This document shows positions 1 through 5,244 of a DNA stretch of 5,341 bases, one piece after another. The DNA is taken from positions 1-5,341 of the forward strand of contig CAMLRJ010000276.1 in assembly GCA_946482345.1 (NCBI GenBank), read 5' to 3'. The stretch's first letter is position 1. Each line of letters starts with the position of its first letter. A model generated the notes under the pieces. It was not told where the DNA came from. It made no database searches and was given only the letters and a program-made list of their open reading frames with translations. Origin of the DNA: an uncultured Cellvibrio sp. GTDB lineage: Bacteria > Pseudomonadota > Gammaproteobacteria > Pseudomonadales > Cellvibrionaceae. The translations under genes were made by a program, and so were the position numbers.

Positions 1-1496
1 ACCAATATATGACTTATGATTTTTCCGATATTCGCGAACCCGGCATGTATCAAATCCAGTACCGCGACAAGATTTCGCATGCGTTTAAAATCGGCGACGA
101 TGTATTGTCTCGCCATGCATGGCAACCGACATTGGAATATTTTTTACCCGTGCAGATGTGTCACATGCGGGTGAATGAAAAATATCGCGTTTGGCATGGC
201 ATTGATCACCTCGATGATTCGCGCATGATGCCGATCAATTTTAATCACATTGATGGTTATATTTCGGATGGCAGCACTCGCACCAAATTCAAACCAGAAG
301 ACAGAGTGCCCGGTTTGGATGCAGGCGGTTGGCATGATGCAGGCGATTACGATTTGCGTGTTGAATCGCAAATCGGCACTGTTTGGTTATTGTCGAGCAT
401 GGTAGAAGAATTTAATTTGAATCACGATGCGACCTTAATTGATCAAGAAAAGAAATTAGTCGAAATTCACGAAGCCGATGGCAAAAATGATGCACTGCAA
501 CAAATTGAACACGGCTTGCTGAGTGTACTCGGCGGTTATAAATCCATGGGCCGTTTGTATCGCGGTATTATCGAACCAACGATTCGCCAATATGTGTTGT
601 TGGGCGATGCTACAGTGCAAACCGATAATTTGCCTTATGATCCTTCATTAAAAGAAGGTGAAATTAAAAATGGTAAATCCGGCAACCCGGATGATCGCTG
701 GGTATTTACTGAAGATAATCCCGAACGCGAATTGTATGTCGCCGCCGGTTTAGCCAGCGCGTCACGCACATTAAAAGATTACAACCCGCAAATGTCGAAA
801 GAGGCTTTGCAAGCCGCAAAAGAAATTTATGCGATTGCCGCACCCAAAGCGAAAAAAATGGATAACCGCATTTTTGCATTGGCAGAATTAATTATTTCCA
901 CCAACGACGACAAATATCGTCAGGAATTAGTCGGTTTGAAATCAGCCATCATCGGCAATGTTGAAGAAAATGTCTGGCCGATTGGTCGCGTGATCAACAG
1001 CATTAAAGATCCACAATTTGTGCAAGACATTGATAAAGCCGTTGCAAAATATCAAGCCGAAGTTCGCGAGCGCGCAAAAACCGAATCACCTTATGGCGTG
1101 CCTTACAAACCGAATATTTGGGGCGCAGGTTGGAGCATTCAGGAATTCGGCGTGAAGCAATATTTCTTCCACAAATCCTGGCCACAACACACCACCACCG
1201 ATTCTTATGTAAACGCATTGAATTTTATTTTAGGCGTACACCCAGGCGTTAACACCCAATCCTTCGCCTCCGGAGTTGGCGCCAACTCCGCATTAGTCGC
1301 CTACGGCGTCAACCGCGCCGATTGGTCCTACATCCCCGGCGGCGTAATCTCCGGCACCGCCCTAATCCGCCCGGACCTACCCGAACTAAAAATCTGGCCC
1401 TTCTTCTGGCAACAAACCGAATACGTCATGGGCGGCGGCGAAACCAACTATATGTTTTTGGCGTTGGCGGTGGATCAGTTGAATCAGAAAAAATAG
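1..1496 (+). CDS. Glycoside hydrolase family 9 protein (endoglucanase-like), 5'-truncated by the window edge
   Basis: Probable endo-acting beta-glycanase of the GH9 inverting family, which hydrolyses beta-1,4-glucan or related plant polysaccharides. Numbering is from the ATG at 9. Residues about 3-35 (YDFSDIREPGMYQI, then FKIGDDV) match the end of the CelD_N immunoglobulin-like domain that precedes many GH9 modules. The frame stays open to the left edge, so the real start and any signal peptide lie upstream and the ATG at 9 is internal. The catalytic motif DAGGWHDAGDYD is at 104-115, giving the paired aspartates D110 and D113 (base and water-positioning). E478 in GGGETN is the expected general acid. 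The segment around H411-P-G, then SGVGANS, replaces the classical HHR motif, so this is a divergent subgroup and cellulose may not be the substrate. The gene ends at TAG 1494 and is followed by a terminator. Family assignment is firm; substrate is not. Confidence 0.9.
   Translation, partial: QYMTYDFSDIREPGMYQIQYRDKISHAFKIGDDVLSRHAWQPTLEYFLPVQMCHMRVNEKYRVWHGIDHLDDSRMMPINFNHIDGYISDGSTRTKFKPEDRVPGLDAGGWHDAGDYDLRVESQIGTVWLLSSMVEEFNLNHDATLIDQEKKLVEIHEADGKNDALQQIEHGLLSVLGGYKSMGRLYRGIIEPTIRQYVLLGDATVQTDNLPYDPSLKEGEIKNGKSGNPDDRWVFTEDNPERELYVAAGLASASRTLKDYNPQMSKEALQAAKEIYAIAAPKAKKMDNRIFALAELIISTNDDKYRQELVGLKSAIIGNVEENVWPIGRVINSIKDPQFVQDIDKAVAKYQAEVRERAKTESPYGVPYKPNIWGAGWSIQEFGVKQYFFHKSWPQHTTTDSYVNALNFILGVHPGVNTQSFASGVGANSALVAYGVNRADWSYIPGGVISGTALIRPDLPELKIWPFFWQQTEYVMGGGETNYMFLALAVDQLNQKK
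1236..1440 (+). other. GC-rich, C-ending-codon block within the GH9 gene
   Basis: Counting by hand, bases 1261-1380 are about 67% G+C (80 of 120), whereas lines 781-840 and 901-960 of the same gene are about 46%. Codon choice changes too: CTA leucines and C-ending codons (TCC, GCC, CTC, ATC) cluster here, while the rest of the gene mostly uses TTG and TTA and many T-ending codons. Usage reverts by about 1450 (TTTTTGGCGTTGG). The reading frame and GH9 motifs run through unbroken. The edges are approximate. Local gene conversion from a related gene is a possible explanation. Confidence 0.6.
1271..1290. repeat. Perfect 20-bp palindrome inside the GH9 gene
   Basis: The sequence CGGAGTTGGC is followed directly by its exact reverse complement GCCAACTCCG, with no spacer; the next outer bases do not pair. 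It encodes S421-G-V-G-A-N-S427 in the catalytic domain, so it is fully coding. It sits within the GC-rich block described separately. It could be chance, a protein-binding site or a footprint of recombination; function is unknown. Confidence 0.8.
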
Positions 1497-1519
1497 TTTT
1501 GGATTTTTTTGAATATGAA

Positions 1520-1550
1520 GGGCGACACAGAAATGTGCCGCCCTTTTTTT
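1520..1550 (+). terminator. Rho-independent terminator after the GH9 gene
   Basis: Stem GGGCGACAC (1520-1528) pairs with GTGCCGCCC (1535-1543) with one A/C mismatch, around the 6-base loop AGAAAT, followed by seven T residues (1544-1550). It begins 24 bases after the GH9 stop codon and separates that gene from the downstream genes, which therefore need their own promoter. Confidence 0.9.
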
Positions 1551-1580
1551 GTTTTTGGATGCACACTTCCAAAATCGGGA

Positions 1581-1609
1581 TTGATAGAGTGAAAGTGGAG
1601 ATATATAGT
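1581..1609 (+). promoter_or_regulatory. Sigma70-type promoter for the HEPN-like gene
   Basis: TTGATA at 1581-1586 (5 of 6 to TTGACA) and TATAGT at 1604-1609 (5 of 6 to TATAAT) are separated by exactly 17 bases. The expected transcription start is near 1616, leaving a leader of about 35 bases before the ATG at 1652. It lies just past the GH9 terminator and is the best promoter seen in the window. It would drive the gene at 1652 and probably the gene at 2224. No operator-like repeat is evident beside it. Confidence 0.65.
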
Positions 1610-1651
1610 CAGCGTTATAAATTAATCCGCTATCTTTAAAATGAGAAATGA

Positions 1652-2194
1652 ATGAGTATCGGCTCCTTTGTATCATCAGCACTTACACTATATGAAGATG
1701 GCAAATATGATGTTGCTCTGTCCCTGGCTTGTTCAGCTGTTGATGCAACTTCAGAAAAAATATTTCCAAATGAAAGTAAAAATCACGTACGCTATAAAGA
1801 GTTTTTGAAGAAAAATATGCGCGTGATTACAACTTTTGGTATGCCTGGATTAAGCGCAAGCGGAATTCGCATAAAGTGCAAAAACATACCTGGCATTAAA
1901 GCAGATTATGAGCAAATGGCTGGCCTTGAAGACATTATCTATCACATTATTCGATGCGGCCTTATTCATCAATGTGAGATAGAGGAATCAATAGAGTTTA
2001 CACAAAGAACAATGCTGGGAGACTTTGGGGGAAAATTTAGAATTCCTTATACAATCATTATGGGTCTTTTGTTGTCGGTCATTCTTGCAAAAGAAAACAA
2101 AAATGAAAAAATGCCTACATCACACCAGTTAAATTTTAATGGCATCAACATTGACTTAAATTCAATGTGGGGAAATGAAAAACGCGGCATCTAA
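1652..2194 (+). CDS. Hypothetical protein, HEPN-like candidate (R-x4-H motif)
   Basis: 180-aa protein without signal peptide or clear membrane segment, so probably cytosolic. The N-terminal part (about 5-36, SFVSSALTLYEDGKYDVALS and following) reads as two amphipathic helices of the sort that open HEPN and other helical-bundle domains. A central segment, 58-80, is rich in T, G, P and I (VITTFGMPGLSASGIRIK). At 92-106 a helix ends in R101-CGLI-H106, which fits the R-x4-6-H signature of HEPN ribonucleases; H98 lies just before it. HEPN proteins are known as RNases in toxin-antitoxin and phage-defence systems; that this one cuts RNA is inference from one short motif. No nucleotidyltransferase-type antitoxin gene lies beside it. 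The ATG at 1652 has only a weak upstream ribosome site. It has its own promoter and is markedly AT-richer than the GH9 gene. The ORF is certain; the function is tentative. Confidence 0.8.
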   Translation: MSIGSFVSSALTLYEDGKYDVALSLACSAVDATSEKIFPNESKNHVRYKEFLKKNMRVITTFGMPGLSASGIRIKCKNIPGIKADYEQMAGLEDIIYHIIRCGLIHQCEIEESIEFTQRTMLGDFGGKFRIPYTIIMGLLLSVILAKENKNEKMPTSHQLNFNGINIDLNSMWGNEKRGI

Positions 2195-2223
2195 TACAGA
2201 AATGGGGCAGAGGATATTTTTTC

Positions 2224-2766
2224 ATGAAAATTTTTTTAATACTCATTATTTTCATTACAACACCATGCTTAAGCTTGGACTTGAAAGTTGAACCCATACC
2301 AAACTCAACGCTTAAAGTTGAATTTCCTTCAGATTGGAATTTTTCAAAGCCGTATGACGGTGACAAGTACACATCAATTCAGATTTACTTACCAAATGAA
2401 GAACATGGTGGGTATCCCGCGTCTCCAGAGTTCGAGTTTGAATTTCTGAATTCAAGTTCCAAAGATGGAAAATTGGCATATCTATTAAAAAATAAGGTTT
2501 CGTCTAAAAATATTGGCGGGATTAAGTCGATAGTTTTCAAAGATAAAATAGAAGCCAGTTACTTGGCGTCAGACATGTCACATTCCTACGACACTCTAAA
2601 ATCTACGGGCTTTCTTGTACCCATTTATAAAGGACATTTAATTTGTACATTAACCACAGAAACTGAAGACGCGCACACAACATATATTGACGAATTGGAA
2701 AATTACTGTAGTAGTGCGGTTGAATCTTCGAAGCAGATTAAAGAAGATTCAGAGCGAAATCATTAA
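2224..2766 (+). CDS. Exported hypothetical protein
   Basis: 180-aa protein of no family I recognise. Residues 1-17 (MKIFLILIIFITTPCLS) form a short, strongly hydrophobic signal peptide with one N-terminal lysine; signal peptidase I cleavage is likely near S17/L18. The cysteine at 15 sits in TTPC, which does not fit a lipobox well, so a lipoprotein is less likely. The mature part appears beta-rich, with the alternating stretches LKVEFPSDW (30-38), SIQIYLP (51-57) and FEFEFLN (70-76), and holds two cysteines, C141 and C162, that could form a disulfide in the periplasm. The C-terminus (165-180) is highly charged. A good ribosome site, GAGGA at 2210-2214, lies 9 bases before the ATG. It starts 29 bases after the HEPN-like gene and is probably co-transcribed with it. 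Export is well supported; the role is unknown. Confidence 0.8.
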   Translation: MKIFLILIIFITTPCLSLDLKVEPIPNSTLKVEFPSDWNFSKPYDGDKYTSIQIYLPNEEHGGYPASPEFEFEFLNSSSKDGKLAYLLKNKVSSKNIGGIKSIVFKDKIEASYLASDMSHSYDTLKSTGFLVPIYKGHLICTLTTETEDAHTTYIDELENYCSSAVESSKQIKEDSERNH

Positions 2767-3089
2767 CGTAGCATTGAAGGTATTAAATGGATCAACGAAC
2801 CAAGCTATATGCAAATCCAAATTTTTAGCGATTTACACATAGAGTTTGAAGAACTCAACATTTCGTGTGAAAACACAGATGTGGTTGTTTTTGCGGGCGA
2901 TATTGAATTGGGTACCAGGTGTAAAACAGCTGTCTCGAGGGGAAGATGTTGGAGTCTCATATACAAAGAAGTCGAAATGACTACGAATTCGCATGCCAAT
3001 TATAAATGAACAGAATCAGCAATCCGACGACTTATATAAAGTTATACTTTGGCTTTCAAGTAAAGAAGAATTTAAGGGACTGAAATTCT
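2767..3089 (+). other. Segment without an intact gene: mosaic of gene remnants
   Basis: These 323 bases separate two intact exported-protein genes. They contain the metallophosphoesterase stub and at least two other protein-like open stretches in a second frame: one ending at the TGA at 2978-2980 (reading VKQLSRGEDVGVSYTKKSK before the stop) and one from 2981 to the TAA at 3101-3103. Just upstream of the stub, in the stub's frame, 2785-2808 reads KWINEPSY, which faintly recalls the N-terminus of DUF1349 proteins; eight residues are too few to assign. A ribosome-site-like GAAGG at 2776-2780 now precedes only a 13-codon ORF at 2787. The pattern suggests leftovers of several genes joined by deletion. 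No terminator or consensus promoter is seen here. Confidence 0.5.
2809..3009 (+). pseudogene. N-terminal stub of a calcineurin-like metallophosphoesterase
   Basis: The first roughly 36 residues read as the start of a metallophosphoesterase: MQIQIFSDLH carries the D-x-H metal motif (D8, H10), and DVVVFAGDIELGTR (24-37) carries the G-D metal motif (D31). After about residue 37 the similarity stops; 38-66 (CKTAVSRGRCWSLIYKEVEM and onward) is not phosphoesterase-like and ends at TGA 3007. The GNHE and later histidine motifs needed for the two-metal site are missing; family members are usually about 200-280 residues. So it cannot be a working enzyme. No proper ribosome site precedes the ATG. The junction near 2917-2922 looks like a deletion or insertion point. 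A simple single frameshift is not supported, since neither other frame continues the phosphoesterase. Confidence 0.75.
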
Positions 3090-3103
3090 ATGATGTTACA
3101 TAA
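2981..3103 (+). pseudogene. Possible C-terminal remnant of an unidentified gene
   Basis: This stretch is open from the TGA at 2978 to the TAA at 3101 and reads protein-like; its last part is DDLYKVILWLSSKEEFKGLK followed by FYDVT. The internal ATG at 2993 would give a 36-aa peptide but has no good ribosome site. The run of hydrophobic and charged residues looks like two helices and a terminal strand, more like the tail of a larger protein than a random frame. It overlaps the start of the next gene (ATG 3090) by 14 bases, so that gene's translation could once have been coupled to it. I cannot name the family. It may also be a chance open frame. Confidence 0.3.
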
Positions 3104-3641
3104 CAAACTACTCAAGAGATCGGTGCGTAACTTAATAATAATTTTTTTCGTAACGGTGAATACTATGGCAGCCGAAGTTGAAGTCTATGATTTTGTCAAA
3201 AATGAAGTATATCTAGTTTCTGAAGACAAACTTGGCCCAGAAATGATGCGCGTGAGTCTTGACGGAAAAATGTACTGGGCAAACGCAAATCAATTAACAC
3301 AAAATACCTATCAACATCCTCCATTCGAAGGCGAATTAAAGCAACGAATCATTAATATTCAAAAAGAATTGGAGGCTGTAAACGCTCAAGGTTACGCAGA
3401 ATGGGAAGACGGGTTTCGACGAGACCAAAACCCTGCAAACGAAATCGCTATCTGGGAACGAATAGTTGGTGTTTATCGCATGTTTTCGAAAAATTATCAG
3501 GATATCTCAGTTAAACGGGAGATATATCGGCTTACTGTAATGTGTTCATATAGCGAACCATCTGTTGTTTTAAAACAGGTGAACAATCAATTAATTTCAG
3601 CTAACTTGGCTCAAGAAATTATTACTGAATACTATAGGTAG
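3090..3641 (+). CDS. Exported hypothetical protein with a conserved-looking C-terminal helical domain
   Basis: 183-aa protein. Residues 1-28 form a signal peptide: basic region MMLHNKLLKRSVRN, core LIIIFFVTVNTM, and likely cleavage around A27/A28 (TMA-A-E), so the mature protein is periplasmic or secreted. The region 34-80 seems beta-rich. Residues 82-183 seem helical, with the motif EWEDGFRRDQNPANEIAIW at 104-122, which I recall as a recurring pattern in uncharacterised gammaproteobacterial proteins; I cannot attach a function to it. One cysteine, C152, is present in the mature part. The start at 3090 is preferred over the ATG at 3093 because AAGGGA (3074-3079) lies 10 bases upstream. It follows the debris segment and precedes another exported protein 31 bases later, with which it may share a transcript. 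Its own promoter was not identified. Confidence 0.8.
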   Translation: MMLHNKLLKRSVRNLIIIFFVTVNTMAAEVEVYDFVKNEVYLVSEDKLGPEMMRVSLDGKMYWANANQLTQNTYQHPPFEGELKQRIINIQKELEAVNAQGYAEWEDGFRRDQNPANEIAIWERIVGVYRMFSKNYQDISVKREIYRLTVMCSYSEPSVVLKQVNNQLISANLAQEIITEYYR

Positions 3642-3672
3642 AAAAATAAGGAATGAAGGATATATTTTATTT

Positions 3673-4080
3673 ATGAAAATACTCGCTTTTTTAATTCTTA
3701 TTCCATCTTTCGCTTTTGCGGGCGATATGACGACAAAACTCAACCTAAAGATGGAACAATTGAGTAGTTGCAAATCACCTACGGGTGATTTTTCTACCAC
3801 GCTCAATGCGAATGAAGTAAAAGGTGACTTCGATGTTTCTTTGAATATTGCAACTAATTGCGCAACAAGGTTAAAAAATCCCAAGTTATATGTAAATGAA
3901 TATGGAATCACCATTGGGGCCGATGAAGTTTCGGAATCCGGTTATTACACTTCGTGTAAATGTAGATCCACATATCGATTTTCGTTTCAGTTTAAAGAGT
4001 TCCATGATTATGGAATGAAATCTGTTTTTGTAACTGTGGATGGAGCGGTTGTTGCTGAGGCTCCAATAATTAGTAAATAA
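3673..4080 (+). CDS. Small exported protein with four cysteines
   Basis: 135-aa protein of unknown family. Residues 1-17 (MKILAFLILIPSFAFAG) form a textbook signal peptide with an A-x-A site (AFA before G17). The mature chain of about 119 residues has four cysteines, C33, C63, C95 and C97, the last two as CKC; an even number in an exported protein suggests two disulfides. Alternating hydrophobic stretches (FDVSLNIA 53-60, LYVNEYGITIG 72-82, YRFSFQF 101-107, SVFVTVDGAVVAEA 117-130) suggest a compact beta-sandwich. AAGGA at 3656-3660 lies 12 bases before the ATG, a rather long spacing. The gene follows the 3090 gene by 31 bases. A secreted adhesin-like, inhibitor or immunity-like role are all possible; nothing in the sequence decides between them. 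Confidence 0.8.
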   Translation: MKILAFLILIPSFAFAGDMTTKLNLKMEQLSSCKSPTGDFSTTLNANEVKGDFDVSLNIATNCATRLKNPKLYVNEYGITIGADEVSESGYYTSCKCRSTYRFSFQFKEFHDYGMKSVFVTVDGAVVAEAPIISK

Positions 4081-4145
4081 GATCGACATTTTGGTCAGTG
4101 TAAAACTTTGGTGTTATTTCTATAAACAAGGAAATCTCTCTGTAC

Positions 4146-4934
4146 ATGTTCGGACTATTCAAATCAAAACCCATTTTGTCTCAAGAAGATACTGAATTTC
4201 AAATTGCTACTTATAAGTGGTTATTGAAGCATTTTGGCGGGGCGGATTTTTATGAAGATTCAAAATTGATTTTACCCACCAGAGAATTCTTTCCAGCAAA
4301 GGTGTCAAATGCAAATGATGTAGCGACTGAAACCTTTAATGCAGTAAAAAAATATGCGGGCATAGAAGATTGGCCGTGTCGATTGGTTGCCCAAGAAGAT
4401 GATGTTGATATACATATAGCGCCTACTGTTGCTATCAAAAATGCACCTAATAATCCGCATGGAACTTTTCAAGCAACAGAAAATGGTGAAATTGTTATCA
4501 CCTACAATCCAGCGCTGGTTCATAATCCAACTCAACTTGTTGCCACCTATGCTCACGAACTCGCACATTATTTAACTGGCACCTGTACAGAACAACCGCC
4601 GGGCGGCTGGGAAAATTGGGAGTTTGCTACTGATATAACAGCAACCTTTTTAGGTTTTGGAATATTTATGGCTAACTCTGCATTTAATTTTCAACAATTT
4701 TCCGGATCTGACGCTCAAGGCTGGCAATATAATCGCAGCGGATATTTATCTGAATCAGAACACATTTTTGCATTAGCAATATTTATTAGCTTAAAACAAA
4801 TACCGGTGAAGACTGTATTGCCTCATCTGAAATCCAATCTAGCAAGTTTATTAAAAAGGGCTTTAAAACAATTGGAAGATTCTGATTTAATCAGCGAGCT
4901 TAAAGCGGTTCAGTTTTATGATGTCGAAAAATGA
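4146..4934 (+). CDS. Zincin-type metallopeptidase homologue (HELAH, M48-like), cytosolic
   Basis: 262-aa protein with the zinc-binding motif H137-E-L-A-H141 and, 18 residues later, E159-F-A-T-D163, which resembles the E-x-x-x-D third-ligand motif of M48-type peptidases. Together these are the expected zinc ligands (H137, H141, E159) and catalytic base (E138). No signal peptide is present (MFGLFKSKP), so it is likely cytosolic, unlike membrane-embedded HtpX or Ste24. The stretch ITATFLGFGIFMANSAF (164-180) is hydrophobic but short and probably a buried helix. The overall pattern (LLKHFGG near the start, LPTREFFP at 43-50, the HELAH helix, then FLGFGIF and a SGYLSESE segment at 198-205) matches an uncharacterised bacterial family that I recognise only as hypothetical. 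Substrate is unknown. AAGGA (4128-4132) lies 13 bases before the ATG. It is followed 10 bases later by the DUF1330 gene, so the two are probably co-transcribed. Confidence 0.85.
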   Translation: MFGLFKSKPILSQEDTEFQIATYKWLLKHFGGADFYEDSKLILPTREFFPAKVSNANDVATETFNAVKKYAGIEDWPCRLVAQEDDVDIHIAPTVAIKNAPNNPHGTFQATENGEIVITYNPALVHNPTQLVATYAHELAHYLTGTCTEQPPGGWENWEFATDITATFLGFGIFMANSAFNFQQFSGSDAQGWQYNRSGYLSESEHIFALAIFISLKQIPVKTVLPHLKSNLASLLKRALKQLEDSDLISELKAVQFYDVEK

Positions 4935-4937
4935 GGA
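4933..4937 (+). promoter_or_regulatory. Ribosome binding site that fixes the DUF1330 start at 4945
   Basis: GAGGA begins inside the peptidase stop codon (TGA 4932-4934) and ends 7 bases before the ATG at 4945, an ideal spacing. The in-frame upstream ATGs at 4918 and 4921 have no such site and would add residues (MMSKNEDSR) unlike the family N-terminus. Overlap of the site with the upstream stop suggests translational coupling. Confidence 0.75.
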
Positions 4938-4944
4938 CTCAAGA

Positions 4945-5244
4945 ATGACCTACACACGCGTAATGGGAATATATGTAACCAATGAAGAAGAATATGCAAA
5001 TTATCGCAAGGGCATGCTGCCGATACTGCAATCTTACGGCGGTTCATTTGGTTACGACTTTAAAGTCAGCGAAGTTATGAAATCCAAAGAAGATGCGCCA
5101 ATTAATAGAGTCTTTACTATTGAATTTCCAAGTCAGGAAACAATGGAAAAATTCTTTAGTGATCCTAATTATCTTGTTGTGAAGAAAGCGCATTTGGATG
5201 TTTCTATTTCTAGCAGGATTGTGATTGCGATGTTTGAAACTTAA
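4945..5244 (+). CDS. DUF1330-type protein (dimeric alpha/beta-barrel fold)
   Basis: 99-aa protein, the normal size for this family of small ferredoxin-like alpha/beta-barrel proteins. Seen in the sequence: an opening strand RVMGIYVTNEEEYANYRKGM (5-24), the typical helix with Y20 and M24-LPIL, YGGSF at 31-35 followed by D38, a second half with RVFTIEFPSQETMEKFFSD (55-73) and a closing strand SSRIVIAMF (89-97). This is the DUF1330/EthD-like pattern, in which members form dimers; most have no known reaction. It probably acts in the cytosol. The start at 4945 is chosen from the ribosome site and the family N-terminus. It ends in tandem stops TAA TAA (5242-5247). It lies 10 bases behind the peptidase gene, suggesting one transcript; a shared function is not evident. 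Family assignment is fairly sure. Confidence 0.85.
   Translation: MTYTRVMGIYVTNEEEYANYRKGMLPILQSYGGSFGYDFKVSEVMKSKEDAPINRVFTIEFPSQETMEKFFSDPNYLVVKKAHLDVSISSRIVIAMFET

Noticed and set aside
1322..1639. 105-codon open frame overlapping the end of the GH9 gene on the + strand
   Set aside because: It lies in another frame of the GC-rich block, runs through the terminator and reads as low-complexity arginine/proline-rich protein; a shadow of the GH9 gene.
2224..2283. Lipoprotein signal in the 2224 product
   Set aside because: The residues before C15 are T-T-P, a poor lipobox, and an ordinary signal peptidase I site follows.
3597..3914. 105-codon open frame on the - strand
   Set aside because: It covers the start, signal peptide and ribosome site of the well-supported gene at 3673, and its product has no recognisable features.
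4098..4126. Promoter for the peptidase gene (TATAAA at 4121-4126)
   Set aside because: The -10-like hexamer has no acceptable -35 at 16-18 bases; the best candidate matches only 3 of 6.
1497..4145. Integron cassette array (small orphan genes in one direction)
   Set aside because: The gaps between the genes show no pair of inverse core sites of the attC type (GTTRRRY / RYYYAAC) flanking a foldable arm, and no integrase is present.
4918..4944. Upstream start for the DUF1330 gene (MMSKNEDSR extension)
   Set aside because: The ATG at 4945 has an ideally spaced GAGGA and matches the family N-terminus; the extension would overlap the peptidase gene by 17 bases without a ribosome site of its own.
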